Assembly: GCF_000478195.2 (NCBI RefSeq)
Contig: NZ_AUZM01000019.1
Coordinates: forward strand, 33,363 to 97,362
Origin: Lyngbya aestuarii BL J
GTDB taxonomy: Bacteria; Cyanobacteriota; Cyanobacteriia; Cyanobacteriales; Microcoleaceae
Direction of reading: 5' to 3'
Length of the DNA stretch: 64,000 bases
Positions 7,867 through 16,196 of the stretch are shown piece by piece (the first letter of the stretch is position 1; every line of letters begins with the position of its first letter). The notes beneath the pieces are model-generated. The model was not told where the DNA came from. It searched no databases and saw nothing but the letters and a program-made list of their open reading frames with translations. The translations under genes were made by a program, and so were the position numbers.

Positions 7867-8511
7867 ATGCACATTTCAGAGGGAATTCTCCCGGCTAAGG
7901 TTTTGATAGGAGGATATGCGATCGCCGGTTTGGCGACGTGGTATTCTTTGAGGGAAATTAATAAACAAAAGAATCCAACAGAAGGAGTCCCAAAAGCGGC
8001 ATTATTAACAGCTGCATTTTTTGTCTCCTCTAGTATTCATATTCCCATTCCTCCGGCGAGTGTTCATTTTGTTCTGAATGGTTTGTTAGGTGCTGTGTTA
8101 GGCTGTTATGCGTTTCCAGCGATCTTAATTGGTTTATTATTTCAAGCCGTTATGTTTGGACATGGAGGGCTGACAACATTAGGAATTAATGCGGTTATTA
8201 TGGGTGTTCCGGCAATTATTGCGGCTCAAATTTTTCAATTCCGTTACAGTATTGGACACCGACTTAAACCCCATGTGTCCCTCAATCTTTTCGGATTTTT
8301 TGCAGGAGCAACAGGGTTAGGAATTGCTGCTTTATTATTTTTTGGACTCACGATTACAAATATTCCTTCAGATTTTGACGCTCAAACTGAACAAACTGCA
8401 ATTTTTGGACTAATGTTGGCTCATATTCCGTTAATGGGAATTGAAGGGATTTTTACAGCGATGGTGGTTAGTTTTTTACAACGGGTTAAACCCGAACTTT
8501 TACCCAGTTAG
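7867..8511 (+). CDS. cbiM: CbiM/NikM substrate-binding membrane component of a Co/Ni ECF transporter
   Basis: A 214-residue multi-spanning membrane protein starting MHISEGILPA. In this family the extreme N-terminus (Met1, His2) forms the metal site together with a later His, here likely the HIPIPPASVH stretch, so the start codon is dictated by function. FQAVMFGHGGLTTLGINAVIMGVPA is the family's conserved loop-helix. It picks up Ni2+ or Co2+ from the periplasm and works with CbiQ and CbiO encoded immediately downstream (8 bp to cbiQ). The length is normal for CbiM without fused CbiN. The metal may supply hydrogenase, urease or cobalamin synthesis; the sequence does not say which. Confidence 0.9.
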   Translation: MHISEGILPAKVLIGGYAIAGLATWYSLREINKQKNPTEGVPKAALLTAAFFVSSSIHIPIPPASVHFVLNGLLGAVLGCYAFPAILIGLLFQAVMFGHGGLTTLGINAVIMGVPAIIAAQIFQFRYSIGHRLKPHVSLNLFGFFAGATGLGIAALLFFGLTITNIPSDFDAQTEQTAIFGLMLAHIPLMGIEGIFTAMVVSFLQRVKPELLPS

Positions 8512-8519
8512 GATAAAGC

Positions 8520-9284
8520 ATGAGATTTGCACTGGATGAGTATGCACACCTCAAATCACCGATTCATCGTTGGAATCCGCAGTATAAACTGATCGGATTA
8601 TTAACTTTAATGTTTGCATTTGCTACCGTTGAGGATTTGCGTTTACTTCCAGTGATCTCTACCCTCACTATTATTTTATATCTTTTGTCACGATTGCCGC
8701 TCTCTTTTTTACTGACTCGGTTACGCTATCCGGGGATTTTTCTATTTACAGTTGTCGCCATCTTACCTTTTTTTTCAGGTGAAACGGTGATCTGGCAATG
8801 GGGAATTATTACATTACGACAAGAGGGACTTTTAGCTGTTGTCTTAATTGTTTGTCGGTTTCTGGCGATTTTTATCACGGGTTTAGTTCTGTTTGGGACA
8901 AGTTCATTTTTAAACTTGATTAAAGCAATGCGATCGCTAGGTTTATCTCCGATTTTAGCCGATATGATGTTATTATCCTATCGCTATTTATTTGAACTGG
9001 CTTATCAACTCAATACCATGCAACGATCTACCCGACTACGAGGCTTTAAACCGACTCAATTCAGTTGGCGAAATTTACAAGTTTATGCCGCTTTAGCTGG
9101 AAGTTTGCTAGTTCGTAGCTATCAACAATCTCAGGAGATTTATAAAGCGATGCAACTACGGGGCTATGGCACTTCGATGAAATCTCCCCAATCAAAACGT
9201 TCCATAGATGTTTACAGTGTGATCGCATTAATCATTACATTAGCAATCGCTATTGGACTAATTGGATTAGAGTTTTTATTATAA
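8520..9284 (+). CDS. cbiQ: CbiQ-type ECF transporter transmembrane protein
   Basis: A 254-residue protein with several membrane helices. It carries the two coupling motifs of EcfT/CbiQ proteins: STRLRGFK near residue 173 and KAMQLRGYG near residue 214, matching the Ala-Arg-Gly-type motifs that dock into the ATPase. It begins 8 bp after cbiM and is followed by the ATPase gene 38 bp downstream, so the three make a complete ECF module. The first half (DEYAHLKSPIHRWNPQYKL) is typical of cyanobacterial CbiQ. It couples ATP hydrolysis by CbiO to metal release from CbiM. Confidence 0.9.
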   Translation: MRFALDEYAHLKSPIHRWNPQYKLIGLLTLMFAFATVEDLRLLPVISTLTIILYLLSRLPLSFLLTRLRYPGIFLFTVVAILPFFSGETVIWQWGIITLRQEGLLAVVLIVCRFLAIFITGLVLFGTSSFLNLIKAMRSLGLSPILADMMLLSYRYLFELAYQLNTMQRSTRLRGFKPTQFSWRNLQVYAALAGSLLVRSYQQSQEIYKAMQLRGYGTSMKSPQSKRSIDVYSVIALIITLAIAIGLIGLEFLL

Positions 9285-9322
9285 ATTATTGGTAATCATT
9301 TCATTGAGAGGACTATCGAACT

Positions 9323-10093
9323 TTGAGCCAGACAACACCCGAACAAATTAATTCTTCTTCAACAGATTTGGTTGATAAAAATGGAATTATTGTTGAAGAT
9401 TTAGTGTTTAGTTATCCCAATCAAAATCCTATTTTAGAGGAAATTTCCTTGACACTAAAGCCGGGAGAACAAATCGCCCTTTTAGGGAAAACCGGAACCG
9501 GAAAAAGTACCTTAATGGAAAATTTAGTTGGGTTAAAACAACCCAACTCCGGCAAAATTTGGATTCAAGGAATTTCTCTAGAACAAAAAAATTTATTTGA
9601 AGTGCGGCGTCAAATTGGGTTTGGTTTTCAAGAACCCAATGATCAGCTTTTTATGCCCACTATTTTAGAAGATGTGATTTTTGGGCCTTGTAACTACGGA
9701 GTTTCTCCAGAAGAAGCCACTGAACAAGCCCAGGAACTCTTAGCAGACTTTGGACTTGCAGATGTAACTAACCGTCCTGTACATGAACTTTCCGGGGGAC
9801 AAAAACGGTTAGCCGCGTTAGCCGCAATATTAGCTTTAAACCCTTCTATTTTGATTTTAGATGAACCAACCAACGGCCTTGATCCCTGGTGGCGTCGTCA
9901 TCTCGCCGAGATTTTACCCGAGTTACCCGTACAAGTGCTGTTAATTGCTTCTCACGATCTCAATTGGGTTAGGAGAGTTACCCAACGGGCAATGGTGCTA
10001 CAACAGGGTAAAATTAGGGTAGATATGCCCACAGAACAATTGCTGCAAGATTCCTCGGTGTTGGAAAGCTGTGGCTTACCGTTAGATTATTGA
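9323..10093 (+). CDS. cbiO: CbiO-type ECF transporter ATPase
   Basis: A 256-residue ABC ATPase: Walker A LLGKTGTGKST, Q-loop FGFQEPNDQLF, signature LSGGQKRLAALA, Walker B ILILDEPTNGLD and switch His in IASHDL. The QEPNDQLF string after the Q-loop is typical of ECF ATPases. The annotated start is TTG at 9323; the next in-frame ATG lies far inside the domain and would delete the first strand, so TTG is preferred. GAGAGG lies about 12 bases upstream. It is the last gene of the nickel/cobalt cluster and powers uptake by CbiM/CbiQ. Confidence 0.9.
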   Translation: MSQTTPEQINSSSTDLVDKNGIIVEDLVFSYPNQNPILEEISLTLKPGEQIALLGKTGTGKSTLMENLVGLKQPNSGKIWIQGISLEQKNLFEVRRQIGFGFQEPNDQLFMPTILEDVIFGPCNYGVSPEEATEQAQELLADFGLADVTNRPVHELSGGQKRLAALAAILALNPSILILDEPTNGLDPWWRRHLAEILPELPVQVLLIASHDLNWVRRVTQRAMVLQQGKIRVDMPTEQLLQDSSVLESCGLPLDY

Positions 10094-10268
10094 GCCGATC
10101 TTGATTTTTCAATAGGTCATTATACTGATGTCCCATTTGAGAAGTTTACAATTAACGAAAATAAGTAGCAATGACAGCTAAAAGACTGCTACTCTTGTCT
10201 CTACTGCTAGCAGGAGAATGATTCTGCTGGTTTATCATGATGTTTTGATGTCATCTCAGGAGGCGAAT

Positions 10269-10694
10269 ATGCCCGATCCTAAAGTAGAAAGCACAACAAC
10301 CCCAACTTCTGTCAATGTCAACACGACACCTGCTGATCCCTTGACGCAAGCTGCACTCGAAGAACAGACAACGACAACTCAGTTTGAGGAAATCAAAGCC
10401 AAAGTTCTTGAAGTTCTCGCTGAATTTCCGGCTTATGTCTCTGGTTTCTTTGAGGAATACCAAAAACCGATCATCACAATTTTGCTGATTATAGCAGCCA
10501 TTGTGTCTCTCAGAGTATTGTTTGCGGTGATTGATGCGCTTAATGATATTCCTTTACTCGCACCAACATTTGAGTTGATTGGTATGGGATATTCGGCTTG
10601 GTTTATCTATCGGTATTTGTTGCGGGCTTCCAACCGTCAAGAACTGTCTCAAGAATTTCAAGCATTCTGGGAACAAATCAGCGGAAAAAAATAA
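10269..10694 (+). CDS. CAAD-domain / CURT1-like thylakoid curvature protein
   Basis: The start is set at the ATG at 10269 because AGGAGG stands 5 bases upstream; the frame extends 17 codons further up without a comparable site. The 141-residue product has a low-complexity Thr-rich N-terminus. An amphipathic segment (QFEEIKAKVLEVLAEFPAYVSGFFEEY) follows, then two close membrane helices (ITILLIIAAIVSLRVLFAVIDAL and APTFELIGMGYSAWFIYRYL) and an amphipathic C-terminal helix. This is the CAAD domain, shared by cyanobacterial CurT/plant CURT1 proteins that bend thylakoid membranes. The domain is also appended to some cyanobacterial aminoacyl-tRNA synthetases, but no synthetase part is present here. 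Confidence 0.85.
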   Translation: MPDPKVESTTTPTSVNVNTTPADPLTQAALEEQTTTTQFEEIKAKVLEVLAEFPAYVSGFFEEYQKPIITILLIIAAIVSLRVLFAVIDALNDIPLLAPTFELIGMGYSAWFIYRYLLRASNRQELSQEFQAFWEQISGKK

Positions 10695-10747
10695 TCTCAC
10701 CCGCATAATTTTTCTCAGGATTTGGACTCACAAACTCTATTGTAAAT

Positions 10748-10778
10748 CTCCATCTCTAATTCGGGGTGGAGGTTTTTT
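10748..10778 (+). terminator. Terminator downstream of the CURT1-like gene
   Basis: CTCCA (10748-10752) and TGGAG (10767-10771) form a short stem followed by GTTTTTT. The rest of 10695-11033 holds no gene I can support. Confidence 0.5.
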
Positions 10779-11033
10779 ACAGTCAGGAAATAAGGCAATT
10801 TTTTATCAAGAAAAAGTTATTACATTCGTTGGATATCTTCCGGTAATTCGTTTGATGAAAAGGCACTTGAATTATGAGGGATTCAGGAACTGCATCTGAA
10901 AATCTTTTTTGATTTCTGAATTGATTAATTAATAATTAGAATAGTTGACGAATTGGATAATCTATTGTATTCTTTTTTTAGAGGTCATTTATATAAATTT
11001 TATCTCTGATTTATTGTTATTCAATCAAACGAT

Positions 11034-12305
11034 ATGACTCATTTTGGTATTATTTGCCCCGCATCTACAGGTCATCTCAATACAATGTTACCCTTGGGTC
11101 AGGAACTTCAACGTCGGGGTCATCGTGTTACTGTGATTAATGTTCTAGATTCTCAAGAAAAAGTTCTCTCTGCCGGGTTAGAATTCAAAACAATTGGTGA
11201 GTCTGACTTTCCTCTAGGATCAACAACAGCATCTCTTCAAAAACTGGGAGAACTCAACGGTCTAGCTGCATTTCGGTATACTATTAATTTATTTAAAGAA
11301 AAGGCTGTATTAATCTTAGAAGAAGCCGCAAAAGCAATTCAAGAAATAGGTATAGAGTGTCTATTAGTTGATCAAGCTGAAGCACCAGGTGGAACAGTTG
11401 CAGAATTTCTCGATATTCCTTTTATTACAATTTGCAGTGCTGTTGTACTTAATCGAGATCCAAATGTTCCTCCATTTAACACCGTTTGGCCGTATAGTCC
11501 TTCTGTTGGGGCGCGTTTACGCAATCGCTTGGGATATTTTATATTAGGTCGTGTTGGGAAACCGATTCGAGAAGTCGTTTCAGAGTACCGTCGAGCCTGG
11601 AAATTACCTCCTCACACTCATCCGAACAACAATTATTCTAAACTTGCTCAAATCAGTCAACAGCCTGCTGAGTTGGAATTTCCTCGAAAAAATTTCCCCG
11701 CCTGGTTTCATTTTACAGGGCCTTATCATTATTCAAGTCGCCGAGAACCTGTTGCTTTTCCTTGGGAAAAATTAACTGATAAACCCCTCATTTATGCCTC
11801 GATGGGAACCGTGCAGAATCGCCTGGTTGAGGTTTTTCAAACCATTGCTTCTGCTTGTGAGGGATTAGAGGCTCAATTGGTTATTTCTTTGGGGGGTTCG
11901 GCATCGCCAGAGTCTCTGCCAAAGTTACCCGGAAGTCCTCTCGTTGTTGAGTATGCACCCCAGTTAGAACTGCTGCAAAAAGCCAGTTTAACCATTACTC
12001 ACGCCGGGATGAATACAACTTTAGAATGCCTGAATAATGGAGTACCAATGGTGGCAATTCCAGTCGCAAATGATCAGCCTGGAGTAGCAGCAAGAATCGC
12101 TTGGGCGGGAGCGGGGGAGGTCGTCCCGTTGAAGAAGTTAAATGCTTCAAAACTGCGAGTTGCGGTTGAGAAGGTGTTCAAAGATGATTCCTACAAACAG
12201 AATGCTTTGAGACTCCAAGAGGCCATTAAACGAGCAGGAGGCGTTCAACGAGCAGCCGATATTATTGAACGGGCGGTATCTACGGGTAAACCCGTTTTAG
12301 CTTAA
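11034..12305 (+). CDS. UGT/MGT-type glycosyltransferase (GT1 family, CrtX-like)
   Basis: A 423-residue GT-B fold enzyme. The N-terminal acceptor domain starts FGIICPASTGHLNTMLPLGQEL, with the conserved His in GHLN as the likely catalytic base. The C-terminal donor domain contains YAPQLELLQKASLTITHAGMN and PMVAIPVANDQPGVA, the GT1 nucleotide-sugar signature ending in DQ. The family includes zeaxanthin glucosyltransferase, macrolide glycosyltransferases and sterol glucosyltransferases; the acceptor here is unknown. It is followed after 17 bp by a sulfotransferase, so the pair may build a sulfated glycoside or glycolipid. That is inference. No signal peptide is seen and the enzyme should be cytoplasmic or membrane-associated. 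Confidence 0.85.
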   Translation: MTHFGIICPASTGHLNTMLPLGQELQRRGHRVTVINVLDSQEKVLSAGLEFKTIGESDFPLGSTTASLQKLGELNGLAAFRYTINLFKEKAVLILEEAAKAIQEIGIECLLVDQAEAPGGTVAEFLDIPFITICSAVVLNRDPNVPPFNTVWPYSPSVGARLRNRLGYFILGRVGKPIREVVSEYRRAWKLPPHTHPNNNYSKLAQISQQPAELEFPRKNFPAWFHFTGPYHYSSRREPVAFPWEKLTDKPLIYASMGTVQNRLVEVFQTIASACEGLEAQLVISLGGSASPESLPKLPGSPLVVEYAPQLELLQKASLTITHAGMNTTLECLNNGVPMVAIPVANDQPGVAARIAWAGAGEVVPLKKLNASKLRVAVEKVFKDDSYKQNALRLQEAIKRAGGVQRAADIIERAVSTGKPVLA

Positions 12306-12322
12306 ATAGGAAAATAGAGAAT

Positions 12323-13300
12323 ATGCAGTCTACTAACAATACTCTCAGTCTTGATCAACCTTACCTAGATCGACTAGCTGAGGTCAATTTTAATCCTATC
12401 TTTATTATGGGAGATCATCGGTCAGGGACAACTTTACTATACAAAACATTAGCAGCGACCGAATGCTTTAATTTTGTCAAAGCGTATCACATCATCAAGT
12501 ACGATGAGATTTTGTCTAATTATATTTACAAAAAAGAAAATCAAGCGATTCAAGAATTAGAGGAACTTTTTAAATCTTTGGGGATAAGTGATCGCAAAAT
12601 TGATCAAGTAGTAGCGACTCCAAATTTACCTGAAGAATATGGATTTATTCTCAAAAATGTTGCTGGAGATGAGTCTTCTATTACTCCTAAAAACCTCCCT
12701 ATTTTTCAACAGTTGTGCCGCAAAATTCAATTAACATCAGATCCAGATAAACCTCTGTTACTCAAAAATCCTTGGGATATGCCCCAATTTATGGATGTCA
12801 AGAGTATTTTCCCAGCAGCTAAGTTTATTTTCATTCATCGTTACCCCATTCACATTATTAATTCAAAATTAAAAGCAGTACGCCTCATGTTATCTATCAG
12901 GGGCGCATACACTGCTTTAATTTCCAGACGTTACCGAAAAATATACGATCAACCTATTCGACGTTTAATCTACCAATTTTTATATTCATCATACTTTAAC
13001 CTGGGATTAAAGCAAGTGACTAAAACCACGTCTCAATCAACCTCTTACTACTTAAATAATATTAGTTCATTACCGAGTATAGACTATCTTTCCATAACCT
13101 ATGAAGAGTTTTGTAAAAATCCAAAAGCGATCATTTCCAAGATTCTAGGGTTTCTACAATTACAACCCAAGTCAACCTTAGATTATGAAAATTTAATCAA
13201 ACCTCGCCCTGTGAAGTTATTACCGGAAGTAAAAAGTCAGTCTGATGAAATCTGTCACAAGCTACAAGCCTACTTAACTTACCATGGTTATGACACCTAA
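12323..13300 (+). CDS. Sulfotransferase-family protein
   Basis: A 325-residue protein. It shows the 5'-phosphosulfate-binding loop FIMGDHRSGTTLLYKTL near residue 30 and the 3'-phosphate region AKFIFIHRYPIHIINSKLKAVR with the Arg/Ser expected for PAPS binding. A later helix-strand IDYLSITYEEFCKNPKAII is usual in the family. It should move sulfate from PAPS to a hydroxyl group of a carbohydrate or lipid. It starts 17 bp after the glycosyltransferase stop and is followed by a papain-like protein gene 62 bp downstream, so the three are probably co-transcribed. The acceptor is unknown. The C-terminus ends without a membrane segment. Confidence 0.82.
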   Translation: MQSTNNTLSLDQPYLDRLAEVNFNPIFIMGDHRSGTTLLYKTLAATECFNFVKAYHIIKYDEILSNYIYKKENQAIQELEELFKSLGISDRKIDQVVATPNLPEEYGFILKNVAGDESSITPKNLPIFQQLCRKIQLTSDPDKPLLLKNPWDMPQFMDVKSIFPAAKFIFIHRYPIHIINSKLKAVRLMLSIRGAYTALISRRYRKIYDQPIRRLIYQFLYSSYFNLGLKQVTKTTSQSTSYYLNNISSLPSIDYLSITYEEFCKNPKAIISKILGFLQLQPKSTLDYENLIKPRPVKLLPEVKSQSDEICHKLQAYLTYHGYDT

Positions 13301-13362
13301 GCCCTAACTAGAGGCAATTTGAAGAACTTGCTAATCTTGAGGATGCTAACCTTAAATTTTGA

Positions 13363-14166
13363 ATGATGGTTTCACAACTACCCCAATCCGAACAAGTTCA
13401 TCAAGCTTTAGCAGAAATTACAGCCTTTGAACAGTCAAAAGTTCCCGGTGTTTGGCGAGGACTGGATAAAAACCAACTCATAGTACAATTGCGATCGCGT
13501 ATTAATAATCCTCTCACATTAAACCAAGGAAGTCAACCCTTTTGTGGGCCGGCTGTGATTATTTTTGAACTGATTCGTCGTGATCCTTTGTCTTATGTAA
13601 AAATTTGTCGTAATCTATTTCAAATTGGCGGATTTCATACTCAGAATGGAACTTGGATTTCTGCATCTGAAAATTTGCTAAATGGTGAAGGAAATTATAG
13701 AATGCCGCAAGTTGACTGGATGATCTTATCAATCTTAAGAGAGTCAGAAAATTTAATGGTTCCGATTCATCCCAATACATCGGATATTGTTCGTAATGTG
13801 GGCGGAATGACGAAATCTTGGGAAATTGCCAAATGGGTGAAAGAGATTTTAGGATATCAAAAAATTCAATATAAAAATACTTATCTATTTGGAGATTTGG
13901 AAGCCATGCAAGATGTTTCTGAGGCGTTAAATCTAGGGGGTGTTGCTTTAGCTTTGATTAACGACGGAGGGTTACTCAGAAATCAACCGCCACGCATTCC
14001 TTATCCGAGTCATTGGGTATCAATTTTAGGTAATATTGTCGTTCAATCTAAAAGTTCTGTTCTGTTTGAGGTTTATACTTGGGCAAAAAAAATGCAAGTT
14101 CAGGTGGATGAAGTTACGTTTAAAACCCATTTTTGGGGAGTAGTGATCGGAAAAACTACTAGATAA
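13363..14166 (+). CDS. Papain/C39-like hypothetical protein
   Basis: A 267-residue protein not assigned to a named family. Seen: LNQGSQPFCGPAVIIFELI near residue 60, which looks like the Gln-x(n)-Cys-Gly start of a papain-fold peptidase. SHWVSILG near residue 218 could supply the His, and FEVYTWA near residue 239 the third position. The spacing fits C39-like cysteine peptidases. No signal peptide or membrane segment is evident. It follows the glycosyltransferase and sulfotransferase genes on the same strand with a 62-bp gap, so a role with their product is possible. A dead peptidase fold used for binding cannot be excluded. Confidence 0.5.
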   Translation: MMVSQLPQSEQVHQALAEITAFEQSKVPGVWRGLDKNQLIVQLRSRINNPLTLNQGSQPFCGPAVIIFELIRRDPLSYVKICRNLFQIGGFHTQNGTWISASENLLNGEGNYRMPQVDWMILSILRESENLMVPIHPNTSDIVRNVGGMTKSWEIAKWVKEILGYQKIQYKNTYLFGDLEAMQDVSEALNLGGVALALINDGGLLRNQPPRIPYPSHWVSILGNIVVQSKSSVLFEVYTWAKKMQVQVDEVTFKTHFWGVVIGKTTR

Positions 14167-14230
14167 ACCTTGTAGGGGTGTAAGGCTTACGTCTCATTAA
14201 GAATGACATTTTGACAGACTTCTCTTTGTT

Positions 14231-14475
14231 GAGGATAAGGTTAAGAGATGCTTCACGATGTTCAGCAAGACAGGAAAATAATTGGTTTTGAAGATGAAGT
14301 TAAGAGATGCTTCACGATGTTCAGCAAGACATGAAAATAATTGGTTTTGAAGATGAAGTTAAGAGATGCTTCACGATGTTCAGCAAGACATGAAAATAAT
14401 TGGTTTTGAAGATGAAGTTAAGAGATGCTTCACGATGTTCAGCAAGACATGAAAATAATTGGTTTTGAAGATGAT
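14231..14475. repeat. 59-bp tandem repeat, four copies plus a partial fifth
   Basis: The unit beginning TTAAGAGATGCTTCACGATG starts at 14241, 14300, 14359 and 14418, giving an exact 59-bp period. Copies 2 to 4 look identical; copy 1 differs at a few bases (CAGG for CATG; GATAAGG for GATGAAG). A decayed fifth start follows (GATGATATAAAAAATGC). 59 is not a multiple of three, so the array is not a coding repeat. With identical units and no spacers it is not CRISPR. It fills the space between the papain-like gene and the ATP-grasp cassette. Confidence 0.9.
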
Positions 14476-14697
14476 ATAAAAAATGCTTTCCTGGGTTATA
14501 GATGATCTTTCCGGAAAGTTTCATATCCCTCGAACGGAGTAACTCAAATTGGTGACACCTAAAACAGCGACTTTTCAATACCTATACAAACTCGTTAAAG
14601 TTGGAAACAAGAACGAGATATTACTTCGGTTCAATTTCAACGAACAGACAAAAATATCTTGAACTAGCTCATCTAACACAAAGTTTTAAGGAATTAT

Positions 14698-15483
14698 ATG
14701 CTCGTTTCAACATTTGAGTTACTGTTAAAACCCATTACTCCGGTTGAGGGTAATGTTCCCGGATCAGCCCGTACTGTTTTGCAAGGTTATTTCCTAACCA
14801 TTGCTAATCCTAATAATACCCCTTTACGACTGAGACTGCGGTTTTCTGCAACAACGCCTAATCTAAATTTAGATGATACAATCACCATTCGAGATGTTGT
14901 CGGTAATAATGTTTTTGGTGACTTAGTTCCCACTGCTGATCCCCGGAAATTCAACTATGATATTTCAATTCCCGCTCACGATACCGCTTTAGTTATTTTA
15001 CAACCCGACATCACTAAACTCAATCCTGATAGGGATCAATTAGAAATTCGGGGTTATGTAGAAATATTTTTACAAGGACGCTTCGGAAATTTCCAACGTT
15101 TCAATGTCTTAATTACGCCTGAACATCGCGGTACTTTTGTTAACAAAGGTGTGATGAACTTGTCTGAGTTTGATCAACTGGTTTATAGCCTTCCGACTGC
15201 AACCGGAAGCAGTTTGTTTGAACTCACTAGCCGAGGCAAAAGCTTCAAAGAAATAAAACCAGAAATCAAAGAAATTCCTGATATCAAAGTTCGGGAAATT
15301 CCAGACATTAACAAACCCAATCCCGATAATATTACGATTCCCAATCCTGAAATTCAAGAAACATTGGGTTTAATGGCTCAAACCATTGATAATATTCAAC
15401 AACGTCTCGAACAAAATGGGGAAGCTTTTATCTCTCCTGATGAACGTCCGGCTGTTGGAGATCAAGTCCTAAACGAAGTCTAA
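14698..15483 (+). CDS. Hypothetical protein with a Pro/Ile/Glu-rich repeat tail, first gene of the ATP-grasp cassette
   Basis: A 261-residue protein not recognised as a named family. Residues 1 to about 150 look like a beta-sandwich (many short hydrophobic strands, TIANPNNTPLRLRLRFSA, VEIFLQGRFGNFQRFNV). Residues 180 to 220 are a repetitive linker of the IKEIPDIKVREIPDINKPNP type, and the end is helical and polar. No signal peptide. Only 14 bp separate it from the next gene, and the three genes to 17156 look like one operon. It might be a scaffold, binding partner or substrate of the ATP-grasp enzymes; no direct evidence supports one choice. Confidence 0.65.
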   Translation: MLVSTFELLLKPITPVEGNVPGSARTVLQGYFLTIANPNNTPLRLRLRFSATTPNLNLDDTITIRDVVGNNVFGDLVPTADPRKFNYDISIPAHDTALVILQPDITKLNPDRDQLEIRGYVEIFLQGRFGNFQRFNVLITPEHRGTFVNKGVMNLSEFDQLVYSLPTATGSSLFELTSRGKSFKEIKPEIKEIPDIKVREIPDINKPNPDNITIPNPEIQETLGLMAQTIDNIQQRLEQNGEAFISPDERPAVGDQVLNEV

Positions 15484-15497
15484 AAAGGAGGCGAGTA

Positions 15498-16193
15498 GTG
15501 CTGATTGTATTAGCTAGTTGTTACGATGAGGCTGCTCGCTTTTGGGTGGAAAATTGGACAGATGGAGATGTGACGTTACTCACTCCAGAGGATTTATCAA
15601 AAAGTGGGTGGCGTCATTATCTCGGAAGTCTTCAAGACTCAACAGCAGTCATCAGAGATCAAGTGATTTCTGTCGAACAAATTACCGGAGTTTTAACTCG
15701 TTTACCCTGTGTATTTGAACAAGAACTCTTGAGTATTGTTGAGACGGATCGCCCGTATGTGGCGGCTGAAATGACAGCCTTTTTAGGGTCTTGGTTGGCT
15801 GATCTTTCCTGTCCAATCCTGAACAAACCAACACCGATTTGTTTAATGGGTACGAATTGGCGACCTCAACAGTGGATTTATGCAGCTTCTCAAGTGGGAA
15901 TGTCTGTAGAAACTCACCATCAATATATTAGCTTAAAAACTGAACCTAAACAAGCCCAAATTCCTTCAGAGCGAGTTAGTGTAACAGTAATTGGCGATCG
16001 CTATATTGGTAAAGTTGATCCAATTTTAGGAAATCAAGCGAAAAAACTTGCTGAATTTGCAGGTGTTGAGTTGTTAGTTGTTCATTATAATCGCCCGGAA
16101 GCAGATGCCCATTTTCTCAGTGCAGATTTCTGGCCGGATCTCAAATCTTCGGAGATTACCACTGCCATTTTAGAATACTTTAGCGAGATGTAA
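15498..16193 (+). CDS. ATP-grasp-related protein lacking the catalytic domain
   Basis: 231 residues, starting with GTG behind a strong AGGAGG. The middle (QITGVLTRLPCVFEQELL ... YVAAEMTAFLGSWLADLSCPILNKPTPICLMGTNWRPQQWIYAASQVGM) parallels, position by position, the pre-ATP-grasp region of the next gene (QVTGVYLRPYESRRLP ... LLSWVEMTSALVLNRPSAMASNNSKPYQLQKIRQAGF). The C-terminal half lacks a recognisable ATP-binding core, so it may be a non-catalytic partner. The next start is 3 bp after its stop. Paired ATP-grasp proteins are known in RiPP pathways such as microviridin (MvdC/MvdD), but there both are full enzymes. The function here is unknown. Confidence 0.6.
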   Translation: MLIVLASCYDEAARFWVENWTDGDVTLLTPEDLSKSGWRHYLGSLQDSTAVIRDQVISVEQITGVLTRLPCVFEQELLSIVETDRPYVAAEMTAFLGSWLADLSCPILNKPTPICLMGTNWRPQQWIYAASQVGMSVETHHQYISLKTEPKQAQIPSERVSVTVIGDRYIGKVDPILGNQAKKLAEFAGVELLVVHYNRPEADAHFLSADFWPDLKSSEITTAILEYFSEM

Positions 16194-16196
16194 TTT

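Noticed and set aside
10579..10899. 106-residue plus-strand frame
   Set aside because: It overlaps the end of the CURT1-like gene and runs through its terminator.
14231..14475. CRISPR array
   Set aside because: Units are contiguous and near identical with a 59-bp period; there are no distinct spacers.
14321..14578. Minus-strand reading frame over the tandem repeat
   Set aside because: It runs through repeats whose period is not a multiple of three and has no ribosome-binding site or protein-like composition.
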